NCBI RefSeq assembly: GCF_001905825.1
Contig: NZ_LIVV01000002.1
Span: 562,441-626,440 of the forward strand
DNA length: 64,000 nucleotides
Source: Streptomyces sp. CB02009
GTDB taxonomy: Bacteria; Actinomycetota; Actinomycetes; Streptomycetales; Streptomycetaceae
Direction of reading: 5' to 3'
Each line of letters starts with the position of its first letter. Position 1 is the stretch's first letter. A program made the translations under genes and the position numbers. Under the pieces are notes generated by a model. It was not told the origin of the DNA. It worked only from the letters and a program-made list of their open reading frames with translations, and searched no databases. This document shows, piece by piece, positions 52,571 to 61,853 of the stretch.

Positions 52571-55348
52571 ATGCCAGCCCCCCGCACAAGGCCGGCCGCC
52601 GCCGTGGTCCTGGTCTCCGCCCTCGCCGCCCTGGGACTCGGGCCCGCCGCCGCCCCCGCGGCAGCGGCGACCGTCCCCACGGGCGCCGGAAGCTACTCCG
52701 ACACCCGCCCCGCCGGTACCTCCGGCCCCACCACCAACACCGGCGCCCCGGTGACCCCCAAGGTCACCGCCGCCGCCCAGGGCAAGCCGGTCCCCACCAA
52801 CGACTGGTGGTCCTCCCTCGCCTTCCAGCGCTACGGGGACAACCCGTACTCCACTCCCATGTACGGCCACCCGCTCACCTACCAGGCGGTCGCCGGCGGC
52901 CTCGAACTCGGCTACCCGACCACCCCCGCCATCGTCGGCGACGGACGCCAGTACGAGTTCGCCCACAAGGCCGACCTCACCCTCGGCCTGACCGGGCTCA
53001 ACTCGCCCGACACCAAGGCCGACGCCTGGTCCGACTGGACCGTCACCCCCTACTGGTCCGACGGCGCCCGCACCCTGCGCACCACCATCGGCCACGGCAT
53101 GCCCTTCGTGTACGCCAAGGGCAGCGGCGGTGACGCCCGCATCACCACCGCCACCGCGCCCACCGTCTTCGCCGACCAGGGCAACGTCCTCGGCATCACC
53201 GTCGCGGGCCACCACTACGCCCTCTTCTCGCCCACCGGCACCGACTGGAACGTCTCCGGCTCCACCATCACCGCCGGGCTCGGCGGCAAGGACTACTTCT
53301 CCGTCGCCGTCCTGCCGTCCACCGACGCCCTCGCCACCTACCGCAAGTACGCCTACAGCTTCGTCACCGGGTCCACCGTGAACTGGAGCTACGACGCCGG
53401 CACCGTCCGCGCCACCTACGCCCTCACCACCGAGGCGAAGGAGGGCACCGAGCGCGGCACCCTCCAGGCGCTCTACCGCCACCAGTGGCTGAACACCACC
53501 GACCCGCTCACCCCGTACACCTACGTGTCGCCCCGCGGCACCATGAAGGTCCGGGAGTCGGCCTCCTTCACCACCAGCCAGAAGGCGGCCGCCACCCTGC
53601 CCGGACTGCCGGGCGGCAGCGGCGTCGACACCGCCCGCCTGCGCGGCTACCTCAACGAGGTCGCGAACTCCGCCGACCCCTTCTCCGGGGCCGTCGACAC
53701 CTACTGGACCGGCAAGGCCCTCGGCAAGCTCGCCCAGCTGGTGCCGCTCGCCGACCAGATCGGCGAGACCGCGCTCCGCGACAAGCTCCTCGGCCAGATC
53801 AAGGGCCGGCTCCAGGACTGGTTCACGGCCGGCGGCGCCAGCGAGTTCTCGTACGACACCGCCTGGAAGACCCTCACCGGCTACCCGGCCTCGTACGGCA
53901 GCGACACCGAACTCAACGACCACCACTTCCACTACGGCTACTACGTCTACGCCGCCGCGATCGTCGCCCAGTACGACGCGGGCTGGGCGGCCGACTCCGC
54001 CTGGGGCGCGATGGTGAAGACCCTGGTCCGCGACACCGCGAACCCCAGCCGCACCGACACCGCCTTCCCGTTCCTCCGCGGTTTCGACGTCTACGCCGGA
54101 CACAGCTGGGCCAGCGGACACCAGGGCTTCGCCGCCGGAAACAACCAGGAGTCCTCCTCCGAGTCGACCAACCTCAGCGCCGCCCTCGTCCTCTGGGGCT
54201 CGGCGACCGGCAACACCCAGCTCCGCGACCTCGGCACCTACCTGCTCACCACCGAGGGCGAGGCCATCGCCCAGTACTGGTTCGACGCCGACCAGCAGGT
54301 CTTCCCCGGCGCCTTCCAGCACGACACCGCCGGCATGGTCTGGGGCAGCGGAGCGGCCTACGCCACCTGGTGGACCGCCAACCCCGAGGAGATCCACGGC
54401 ATCAACGTCCTCCCGGTGACCGGCGGTTCGCTCCACCTCGGCGGCCACAAGGACGCCGTCCGCCGCAACATCGCCGAGATGGAACGGGAGAACCCCGGCC
54501 CCGCCGTCGAATGGCGCGACATCCTCTGGGAGTTCCAGTCCTTCGCCGACCCGGCGGCGGCCAAGGCCAAGTGGGACGCGGGCAACGCCGGCTACACCCC
54601 GGAGGCGGGCGAGTCCAAGGCCCACACCTACCACTGGCTCACCACGCTCGACACGCTCGGCGCCCCCGACGCGACGGTCACCGGATCGATCCCCACCTCC
54701 GCCGTCTTCACCAAGGGCACCACCCGGACGTACGTCGCCCACAACCACGGCGCCACCGCCCGCACCGTCACCTTCTCCGACGGCAAGTCCCTCTCCGTAG
54801 CGGCGCGTTCCACCGCGAGCGGAACGGGGACGGGCGGCACCGATCCCGACCCCGACCCGGAGCCGTCCACCGGCAACACCTTCCAGCTCCGCACGGGCGG
54901 CACGCTCACCACGGCCACCGGCGCCACGGCGGGCAGCGACACCGTCCTCTCCGCGCAGGGCGGCAACCACGACGGCACCCCCAACCGGCCCGTCGTCTAC
55001 GAGGCCAGGGGAGTCAACGGCACCCTGAAGGCCGGCGCTTCCACCGCCTTCCGCCTCCAGATCGACGCCGGCACGTCCGTCGGCCTCGGCCAGCAGGCCC
55101 GCGTCAGCTACGACCTCACCGGTGACGGCACCTTCGAACGGACGGAGACCTACCACTACTTCGCCACCGACCCGGTCGCCGGCTGGGAGGAGTACGCCCA
55201 GTCCCGCGGCCTCAGGTCCGCCACCGGAACGCTCGGCAACCTGACGGGCGGCACGGTGCGCCTGGAGGTCTGGAGCGCGATCGGCAACGGCGACTCGCGC
55301 GTCCAGACGGGCACGGACCGGTCGGTGGTGGTCATCCCCTTCGACTGA
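52571..55348 (+). CDS. secreted GH81 endo-beta-1,3-glucanase with C-terminal carbohydrate-binding module
   Basis: 925 residues. Signal peptide to about 34. GH81 catalytic region about 65-740: Asp450 in ELNDHHFHYGYY, Glu527 and Glu531 in NNQESSSESTN. A Thr/Gly/Asp/Pro linker (about 755-775) leads to a C-terminal beta-rich module of about 150 residues, probably a beta-1,3-glucan-binding CBM (CBM56-like). It should cut laminarin or fungal cell-wall glucan outside the cell. GAGGTG before ATG 52571. The stop codon lies in a triple 14-bp repeat. Confidence 0.88.
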   Translation: MPAPRTRPAAAVVLVSALAALGLGPAAAPAAAATVPTGAGSYSDTRPAGTSGPTTNTGAPVTPKVTAAAQGKPVPTNDWWSSLAFQRYGDNPYSTPMYGHPLTYQAVAGGLELGYPTTPAIVGDGRQYEFAHKADLTLGLTGLNSPDTKADAWSDWTVTPYWSDGARTLRTTIGHGMPFVYAKGSGGDARITTATAPTVFADQGNVLGITVAGHHYALFSPTGTDWNVSGSTITAGLGGKDYFSVAVLPSTDALATYRKYAYSFVTGSTVNWSYDAGTVRATYALTTEAKEGTERGTLQALYRHQWLNTTDPLTPYTYVSPRGTMKVRESASFTTSQKAAATLPGLPGGSGVDTARLRGYLNEVANSADPFSGAVDTYWTGKALGKLAQLVPLADQIGETALRDKLLGQIKGRLQDWFTAGGASEFSYDTAWKTLTGYPASYGSDTELNDHHFHYGYYVYAAAIVAQYDAGWAADSAWGAMVKTLVRDTANPSRTDTAFPFLRGFDVYAGHSWASGHQGFAAGNNQESSSESTNLSAALVLWGSATGNTQLRDLGTYLLTTEGEAIAQYWFDADQQVFPGAFQHDTAGMVWGSGAAYATWWTANPEEIHGINVLPVTGGSLHLGGHKDAVRRNIAEMERENPGPAVEWRDILWEFQSFADPAAAKAKWDAGNAGYTPEAGESKAHTYHWLTTLDTLGAPDATVTGSIPTSAVFTKGTTRTYVAHNHGATARTVTFSDGKSLSVAARSTASGTGTGGTDPDPDPEPSTGNTFQLRTGGTLTTATGATAGSDTVLSAQGGNHDGTPNRPVVYEARGVNGTLKAGASTAFRLQIDAGTSVGLGQQARVSYDLTGDGTFERTETYHYFATDPVAGWEEYAQSRGLRSATGTLGNLTGGTVRLEVWSAIGNGDSRVQTGTDRSVVVIPFD

Positions 55349-55381
55349 CCGACGTCGAGTGACCGACTTCGACTGACCGAC
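55340..55381 (+). repeat. 14-bp tandem repeat (three copies) over the GH81 stop codon
   Basis: TTCGACTGACCGAC at 55340-55353 and 55368-55381, with GTCGAGTGACCGAC between (55354-55367). The first copy holds the final Phe-Asp codons and TGA of the GH81 gene; the others repeat the gene end. Confidence 0.85.
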
Positions 55382-55404
55382 CGAGCCCCTCGGGGGGAAC
55401 GGAG

Positions 55405-55438
55405 CGGCGGGCCGGGTTCCTCCTCACCCGGCCCGCCG
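55405..55438. terminator. bidirectional terminator hairpin
   Basis: CGGCGGGCCGGGT (55405-55417) pairs with ACCCGGCCCGCCG (55426-55438), loop of 8, between the GH81 and LacI genes. Confidence 0.8.
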
Positions 55439-55490
55439 TCCCGTGTCCTCCCGCTCCGCCGCGTCCGCCGCGTCCGCCGCGTCCGCCGCG

Positions 55491-56516
55491 TCAGGCCGAG
55501 TCGCGGAGCACGAGCGACGTCGGCGTGATGACGGAGGCGGGGCCGGCGGGACCGGTCCCGTCGAGCAGCCGCATCAGCAGCTTCACCATCAGCCGGCCCA
55601 TGTCCTCGATGTCCTGGTGCACGGTGGTCAGGGACGGGGAGGTCCGGCGCACCACCGACGCCATGTCGTCGAAGCCGACGACCGCCACGTCCTCCGGCAC
55701 CCGCGCACCGCGCTCGCGCAGCGTCAGCAACGCACCCGAGGCCATCAGGTCGTTGGCCACGAACACGGCGTCGAGGTCGGGCCGCCGGTCGAGCAGCTCC
55801 GCCATCGCGCGGGCACCGCTCTCCTCGGTGAAGTCGCCCCGGGACAGCAGGGAGGGATCGGCGTCGACCAGGACGTCGCGATAGCCGTGGAGCCGGTCGA
55901 GCGCCGACGTCTGGTCGTCCGGCCCGGAGATGTGGGCGATGTTCCGGCGCCCGAGGTCCACCAGATGCCGCACGGCCTCACGGGCGCCCCCGCGGTTGTC
56001 GCAGTCGACGAACGGCACGGCCGGACTCGTCCCGGGAGCCGGCCGGCCGCCGTACACCACCGGGATGCGGGTCCGGTCGATGACGGCCGGCAGTGCGTCG
56101 TCGTTGTGCAGCGAGAAGGCCAGCGCGCCGTCGACGTGCCCGCCTCCGAGATACCGGGCGATCCGGTCGTGGTCCCCCGGGCCCTCCACCCACAGCAGCA
56201 CCAGCTGGGCGTCGTGCGCGGTCAGCTCCCGGCTGATGCCCCGCACCTGCTGCTCGAAGAACGGGTCGGAGAAGATCCGGAACTCGGGCTCCGCGATGAT
56301 CACCGCCACCGCTCCGTTGCGCCGGGTGACCAGCGTGCGGGCCGCGTGGTTCGGCACGTAACCGAGCTCGTCCACCGCCCTGCGCACCTTCTCGACCAGC
56401 GGAGGCCGTACGCCCGCGCCGCCGTTGACGACCCGCGAGGCCGTGGCGCGGGACACGCCGGCGCGAGCGGCGACGGCTTCCAGCGTGGGGCGGGGCCCCG
56501 TGGTCTGCTCGGGCAA
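55491..56516 (-). CDS. LacI family transcriptional repressor of the glucan locus
   Basis: 341 residues. HTH TLEAVAARAGVSRATASRVVNGG (about 11-33), hinge helix, then the periplasmic-binding-like effector domain (GYVPNHAARTLVTRR to the end). TTG 56516 with GAGGAG at 8 nt is preferred. It resembles CebR. The only LacI-type gene here, and all three TGAGAGCGCTC operators (52274, 52427, 56680) lie in promoters of this locus, so it most likely represses the importer operon, GH81 and itself. Inducer: probably a beta-1,3-linked disaccharide. Confidence 0.87.
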   Translation of the reverse strand: MPEQTTGPRPTLEAVAARAGVSRATASRVVNGGAGVRPPLVEKVRRAVDELGYVPNHAARTLVTRRNGAVAVIIAEPEFRIFSDPFFEQQVRGISRELTAHDAQLVLLWVEGPGDHDRIARYLGGGHVDGALAFSLHNDDALPAVIDRTRIPVVYGGRPAPGTSPAVPFVDCDNRGGAREAVRHLVDLGRRNIAHISGPDDQTSALDRLHGYRDVLVDADPSLLSRGDFTEESGARAMAELLDRRPDLDAVFVANDLMASGALLTLRERGARVPEDVAVVGFDDMASVVRRTSPSLTTVHQDIEDMGRLMVKLLMRLLDGTGPAGPASVITPTSLVLRDSA

Positions 56517-56820
56517 GGCGTGCGCTCCTCGGCTGCGTGGTGGGGCTGGGTGTCGGCGTGCGGTGCGGGTGGGGCGACGAGCGGTGTGCGGTGACGCGGG
56601 TGGTGCGGTGAAGCGGTGTGTCCGGTGACGCGGGATGTGCGTCCTTGTGCGCATCAGGATATCTGTAGCCCCCACCCTCTGAGAGCGCTCCCAGCCCGTA
56701 CCGGGCGCAGCACGGACCGGGCGGCTTCCCGGCTCGGTGCCGACCCGGTGCCCGTGGGGGCCTCGGTGGTGAACACCCTGCCGTTCCTGGGGTGTCAGTG
56801 GTGCGTGCGACGATCCCGTC
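56517..56820. other. intergenic region upstream of the LacI and large-protein genes
   Basis: 304 bp. Contains GCGGTGACGCGG-type short direct repeats at about 56585-56635 and the LacI operator at 56680-56693. No additional gene found. Confidence 0.5.
56680..56693. promoter_or_regulatory. LacI-type operator, autoregulatory
   Basis: TGAGAGCGCTCCCA, a hybrid of the two palindromes, lies 164 bp upstream of the lacI-like start. Confidence 0.75.
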
Positions 56821-59800
56821 ATGATCGCCTCGCTCGAAGCCCTGGTGCCCGCCCAGGGCAGCACGCACGTCTCGACCACCTACGCCGACTGGGTCGCCGC
56901 CCACGATCCGGCCGCCGCCGCGGCGGCCCGTGAGCTCACCGATGCCATGGGGGCCGAGCTCAACCGGTCCTGGTCGAAGCCGGGCGCGTTCGTCGACGCC
57001 ATGGCGTGGCGGGCGCGGCAGCTGCCCACCGCGCACCTGCCGTGGTTCTGGGACACCGTCGGTCACCGGCTGATCGGTCGCGGCAGCCGCCCCGGCGGTC
57101 GGGCCTACGGAGCGGCGCGGGCCGCGGAGGCCGAGCACGGCCTGACCGTCGACCCGGCCTACCGCCGGGCCAACGGGCTGCTGTTCGCCCGGGGCGGGGC
57201 CATGCCCGCCAAGGAGTTCGGGGCTCACCAGAAGTTTCTCGCGCAGTCGCTCGGACCCGCCGAGGCGTACGCGGCGCTCGGGACGTTCCTGACCGCCTGG
57301 GCCGCTTCGCCGGCCGATCTCCCGGCCGACCTCGTGCGCCGCGTCCGGGCCTCCGCCAAGGCCGCCGGGCACGGGGACGACGAGGTCGCGCGCGTGGTGG
57401 GCGAGATCCTGTCGGTCACCCGGAAGAAGTCCGTGCCGGACGCCCTCCTCGTCGCCGCCGAGCCGGTCCTGGCGGCGCACCCGCCGGCGGACGGGGTCGC
57501 GGCCGGACTCCTGGAGGTCTTCCCCGAGAGCGTCACCGACGGCGGGGCCTGGCTGCGGATGCTGATCGGGTGCGGCGCCACGGAGGCGATGGAAGCCGGA
57601 CGGATCGTGCCGGAGGACGGACTGCACCGCTGGGTCGGCCACTTCGTCCACATGTACCAGTACACGCGGGCGTCCGGCGGCGGAGTCACGCGCCAGCAGC
57701 TCCCGCCCGAGTTCCTCGACCTCGTGGTCAGGCTCGGGCCCCGGCTGCGGGCCGGGGGCGGAGCCGTGACCGTGCACACCACCCGCCACTACTACCAGGG
57801 CTTCGACGCCGACGTCCTGGACGCCTGCCTGGCCGCCGGGGCCACCGTCGTCGACCCCGGCCCGGCGACCCGGATGCGCTTCTGGGGCGAGAAGTCCCGG
57901 CGCGACCTCTCCGCCCTCGCCGCCGACCCCGCGTTCGGCCCGCGCCTCGAAGGCACCGTGCACGCCGGCCTGCAGCCCCACTGGTACGGAGCTCCCGCCC
58001 GCAAGCCCGGATCGGCCGTGACCCTGCTCCCCGGCAACGAGGGCATCGCGCACGAGGTGGCCGCGCGGGTCGGCAGGCTCGTCGACGCGGTCGGGGGCGG
58101 CGGCATGGCGGGCGCGGAGGAGTCGGTCGCCGAGCTGGAGACCCTCCTCGACCGGCCGACGGTGGCGGCGCTCGGCGGGATCGGCGACGCCCTCGCGGGC
58201 GCGTCCGCCGGCGGCGCGCTGCGGCGTTCGCTCGCGGCCGGTCTGCCGGAGGAACTCGCCTGGCCCGCGCTGGAGGCGGTGTACGAGGAGTTCGCGGCGG
58301 ACGCCCTCGCGGCGGCCGACGCCGCCGACCCGGCCGCGGAACCGGACGGGGCCGCTGCGGCCGCCACGGACACCACCGAGACCACGGACACCACCGACAC
58401 CCCGGCCCCCGCGGGCACCCCGGCGGAGGCGCGGCTCGCCCTCGACGGGATCGGTGCGGCCGGACTCCCCGGTGTGGCGGGGGTGACCAGCACCTGGCCC
58501 GTGCTGACCGTCTTCGGGCGCGACCGGGCCGTCGCCGTCGACCCCGACGGAGTGCGCGGCTCCTGCCGGTTCACGGTGCCGGCGGACGCGACCATGTTCG
58601 CCGTCCACTACGTCGGCGGCTCGTTCCTCGTCAGCTGGAGCCTCAAGAAGAGCCCCTACTACTGCGACACCGCCGTCTGGGCCGACCGCCCCGACGAGCC
58701 GTTCACCCCGGAGGACACGGGCGGCCTGGTGCCCTTCGGCGGCAGCCTGGACGGGGCGTACGGCTTCCAGTTCGAGACCGCCGACGGCGGCGGGCGACAC
58801 GGCGGCCTCCGGGTGACCCGGCCCGGCGGCACGGAGGGGATCGACCGGGAGGAGCTGCAGCTCGGGGACGGTGACCGGATCTGGACCAACGCCGTCTTCG
58901 GGCGCCGGCCGTGGGAGACCGTCGACCCGGTCACCGGCGAGCGGCAGGGCGCGACCCCGCTGCCCGACTTCCCGGGCCGCCCCGCGAGCACCGACCCGGT
59001 CCTGGAGCCGTCCGAGGCGGACAAGACCCTGGCCCGCGAGGCGCTGCACCTCGCGCCGCTGCCCGCCGGCCTGACCGACTCCCCGCTGGGCAGCCGGGAC
59101 GGACTGGTCGGCACCCGGGTGCTGTTCCGCACCCGCTACCGCGACAACGCCCCGGACCACTACCTCCTGGAGAGCATCGACGGCCGCAAGGCCCGCTTCG
59201 ACATCGACCGGCCAGGACAGGAGCCCTGGGGACTCATGGCGGCGCCCGGGGGCGCCGTGGAGGACGTCGTCCTCGCCGAGGCGCAGACCCGCACGGGCGT
59301 GCGCGCGTACGCGGCCGACGGCGTCCTGCTGTGGGAGTTGGACGGCCACCACTCGCCCGCCCACCCGCGCGTCAAGCCGTCCCGCCGCGCCACCGCATCC
59401 CTCGGCGTGGCCCTGCCGCCCGCCTTCTGGTACCTGCTGCGGACCCGGGACACGGCCGGTTCCACGGCGCTGCGGACCGTGGAACGGGCAGTGGCCGACA
59501 CCCTCCTGACCGCGGCCCTCGACGGTACGGAGGCGCTGCGCGCCGCCGTGGCGCGGGAGTTGCCCGCGGTCACCGCCCCGGCCCTGGTCGAGGCCGTCGT
59601 CGCGGTGGCCGGGCGCGCCGCCCGCGTGGAGCGGCGCCGGCGCGCCCTGCACCGGCGCGTCACCCTGCTCGCCGAGGCGCCGCCCGTCCTGCCGAGCAGC
59701 GCCGTGCCGGACACCGAGCTGATGCCCGCGCTGTGCGGACTCGTCGTGGACGGGTCGGACGACTCCTGGCGGCGGAGCCGGGACGTGGGCCGGGCCGCGA

Positions 59801-61710
59801 CCCTGAGCGCGCTGGCCGCCGACGGCGCCTGCCTGGCCGGGACGATCGTGGAGGAGGTCCGGCGGCTCTCCCCGCCCGCCCTGCCGCACGACTGGTCGCA
59901 GCTGCTCGGTGCGATCGACGCCGTCGCCTGGCGCACGGCGGTCGCGCCGACCCCTGACCCGGAGCGGGCCGCCCTGCGCGCGCTCCTGGAGACCTGGGCC
60001 GAGCAGCCGTTCGCCCGCGAGGGCGGCCGGTGGTGGGTCGGCCGCACGACCGGGGCCGGGCCCCTCGAAGCACTGAGGGAGGGCGGGACCGTCGTGGCGT
60101 CCGCCGCGCGGTGGGACGCCGGGAAGGCCTGCTGGTTTGTCGCTCCCGCCGTCGGCTCCACGGAGGACGACCCGGTGCCGGCGGCCGTCCCCGACGCCCG
60201 GCTCGTCCGGGTGGACCGGGACGACGCGGGCCGGCTGCGGGCCCTCCTCGCGGCGATCGACGCGCACGGCCCGCTCCCCGTGCCCGAGTCCGCCGCCGTG
60301 CGGTTCGCCGAACTGACCGGCGTGCGCAGGCCCGTGGCCCGGCTCGTGGTCGCCGGTCTCGTCGGCCGCGCCGACCGGGACGAGGACCGCGCCCTCGCCC
60401 GCAAGGCGCCGTACAAGGCCAGTCCGATGACGGTCGAGGCCTACGAGCACCTCCGCGCGCGCCTGGGCGGCGCCGGCCGGCGGGCCGTGCTCGCCGCCGC
60501 GCTTCCCGCGGATCCGGCCGAGCTGTGGCGGCCCGGCGGGGTCGAGGCGGCCGTGGAGCGGATGGCGGGGGTGTGGCGGGAGCGGATCGGCGCACTGCCC
60601 GTGGTCCACGACGAGGCGGCCGACGCCCTGGAGGCGGACCTCGGCCTCTCCGAGGTGTGGGCACGACGCCTCGCGGGCGGCTACGAGGCCGCCGAGGACT
60701 CGACCGTGCCCGCGGTCGGCTGGGACCTCGCGGCGCCCCGGTACGGCCTGGGCGCCGAGGTGAGGGCGCTGCCGCCGGAGGGACCCGAGCTGCGCTACGG
60801 CACCCCCGTCGGCCTGTCGGTCGAGCGGATCGCGAGCGCCCTGGTCTGGGCGTGGACCGACCGGCCCGTCGGCGACCCGGCGGTGGCCGGCGCGACGGCC
60901 CTGCACGAGCGGCTGCGGGCCGAGCTGGCCCGACCGGAGCTCCTCGTCGAACTGGCCGGCGGACGCGTCCAGGACACCTCGGCGCGGATCGCCGAGCGGT
61001 TCGGGCCGGCGACGCTGCCCGTGTCCCTGGACCGCCGGAAGGAGGAGGGTGAGATGCCGACCCTGACGGCCTACGACTCCGGCCCCCTGGTGGTGTGCGC
61101 ACCCGGCGGCAACGCCTTCCTGCGGCCCGCAGAGGTCGCCGACCCCGAGGTGTGGCGCCGGGTCCGCGAGACCACCGACCTCGCCGAGGAACTCGACCGG
61201 GTGGCACCGCTGCTCGTCGGCGGCGGACTCGACCGGATGATGCGGCGGGCCGGCTCCGGAGCCGTACCGGACGGCGCGTACGAGGCGGATCCCCGGCAGT
61301 CCTGCCCGGAGCTGGTCGCGGAGGTGGCGGGTGAACTCGGCGCCGGGACGGACGCGGCCGCCCTCTACCTGCAGATCGCGGCGCTCGCGGCACCCACCGA
61401 CCGGAACGTCCGCCGGTGGAACGGCTGGACGACCAAGCGGCACGCGGCGGTCCGGGCGGAACTCCTCGCCACCGGCGCGGTCCTGGAGGCCAAGCGGGCA
61501 CGGGCGGGAAGGACCCTGTTCCTGCCCGGCGACTGGACCGAGCTGGAGTCCCCGCACCTTCCTCTGGAGAAGGTGAAGCTGGCGAGCCACCGGATCCGCC
61601 CGCTGTGGAGGAACGAACTCCGCTCCCCGTTCGTACGGTTGCTGCCGACGGTCCCGCTGCATGAGTTGTTCGCGGAGGCGTGGGAGCGGGAGCGGGAGGG
61701 GCGGGCCTGA
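56821..61710 (+). CDS. 1629-residue protein of unknown function
   Basis: No signal peptide or membrane segment. At least three parts: N-terminal helical region (1-520), a Thr/Asp/Glu/Pro linker (about 520-545, with TDTTETTDTTDT), a beta-rich domain (about 555-760; FAVHYVGGSFLVSW), then a long Ala/Arg/Glu-rich helical region to the end. No ATPase, helicase or nuclease motif was recognised. A GACGAT box 6 nt before ATG and no Shine-Dalgarno suggest a leaderless mRNA. Codon use fits the genome. I cannot assign a family; it is one of the largest non-modular proteins expected in such a genome. Confidence 0.75.
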   Translation: MIASLEALVPAQGSTHVSTTYADWVAAHDPAAAAAARELTDAMGAELNRSWSKPGAFVDAMAWRARQLPTAHLPWFWDTVGHRLIGRGSRPGGRAYGAARAAEAEHGLTVDPAYRRANGLLFARGGAMPAKEFGAHQKFLAQSLGPAEAYAALGTFLTAWAASPADLPADLVRRVRASAKAAGHGDDEVARVVGEILSVTRKKSVPDALLVAAEPVLAAHPPADGVAAGLLEVFPESVTDGGAWLRMLIGCGATEAMEAGRIVPEDGLHRWVGHFVHMYQYTRASGGGVTRQQLPPEFLDLVVRLGPRLRAGGGAVTVHTTRHYYQGFDADVLDACLAAGATVVDPGPATRMRFWGEKSRRDLSALAADPAFGPRLEGTVHAGLQPHWYGAPARKPGSAVTLLPGNEGIAHEVAARVGRLVDAVGGGGMAGAEESVAELETLLDRPTVAALGGIGDALAGASAGGALRRSLAAGLPEELAWPALEAVYEEFAADALAAADAADPAAEPDGAAAAATDTTETTDTTDTPAPAGTPAEARLALDGIGAAGLPGVAGVTSTWPVLTVFGRDRAVAVDPDGVRGSCRFTVPADATMFAVHYVGGSFLVSWSLKKSPYYCDTAVWADRPDEPFTPEDTGGLVPFGGSLDGAYGFQFETADGGGRHGGLRVTRPGGTEGIDREELQLGDGDRIWTNAVFGRRPWETVDPVTGERQGATPLPDFPGRPASTDPVLEPSEADKTLAREALHLAPLPAGLTDSPLGSRDGLVGTRVLFRTRYRDNAPDHYLLESIDGRKARFDIDRPGQEPWGLMAAPGGAVEDVVLAEAQTRTGVRAYAADGVLLWELDGHHSPAHPRVKPSRRATASLGVALPPAFWYLLRTRDTAGSTALRTVERAVADTLLTAALDGTEALRAAVARELPAVTAPALVEAVVAVAGRAARVERRRRALHRRVTLLAEAPPVLPSSAVPDTELMPALCGLVVDGSDDSWRRSRDVGRAATLSALAADGACLAGTIVEEVRRLSPPALPHDWSQLLGAIDAVAWRTAVAPTPDPERAALRALLETWAEQPFAREGGRWWVGRTTGAGPLEALREGGTVVASAARWDAGKACWFVAPAVGSTEDDPVPAAVPDARLVRVDRDDAGRLRALLAAIDAHGPLPVPESAAVRFAELTGVRRPVARLVVAGLVGRADRDEDRALARKAPYKASPMTVEAYEHLRARLGGAGRRAVLAAALPADPAELWRPGGVEAAVERMAGVWRERIGALPVVHDEAADALEADLGLSEVWARRLAGGYEAAEDSTVPAVGWDLAAPRYGLGAEVRALPPEGPELRYGTPVGLSVERIASALVWAWTDRPVGDPAVAGATALHERLRAELARPELLVELAGGRVQDTSARIAERFGPATLPVSLDRRKEEGEMPTLTAYDSGPLVVCAPGGNAFLRPAEVADPEVWRRVRETTDLAEELDRVAPLLVGGGLDRMMRRAGSGAVPDGAYEADPRQSCPELVAEVAGELGAGTDAAALYLQIAALAAPTDRNVRRWNGWTTKRHAAVRAELLATGAVLEAKRARAGRTLFLPGDWTELESPHLPLEKVKLASHRIRPLWRNELRSPFVRLLPTVPLHELFAEAWEREREGRA

Positions 61711-61717
61711 CCCGGGC

Positions 61718-61750
61718 GGCGGGGGCCCGGCGGCGCGCCGGGCCCCCGCC
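61718..61750. terminator. terminator hairpin after the large gene
   Basis: GGCGGGGGCCCGGCG (61718-61732), loop GCG, CGCCGGGCCCCCGCC (61736-61750); 15-bp perfect stem 8 nt after the stop. Confidence 0.8.
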
Positions 61751-61790
61751 CGCGCGGGAGGCCGGGCCCCCGTCCCCGGGAGGACGCGGA

Positions 61791-61821
61791 ACCGCCCCGT
61801 ACGCGTGGCGTACGGGGCGGT
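61791..61821. terminator. second hairpin, for the cbtBA transcript
   Basis: ACCGCCCCGTACGC (61791-61804), loop GTG, GCGTACGGGGCGGT (61808-61821); 14-bp perfect stem just after the cbtA stop on the minus strand. Confidence 0.8.
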
Positions 61822-61853
61822 CGGCGAGCGGTCCGCGCGGGGCGTCCGGGCGG

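Noticed and set aside
25711..56360. Possible TTA (bldA-dependent) codons
   Set aside because: The TTA/TAA triplets I spotted in coding regions (for example near 25711, 41718 and 56359) are out of frame, mostly across Gly-Tyr pairs; by eye I found no in-frame TTA, so no bldA control is claimed.
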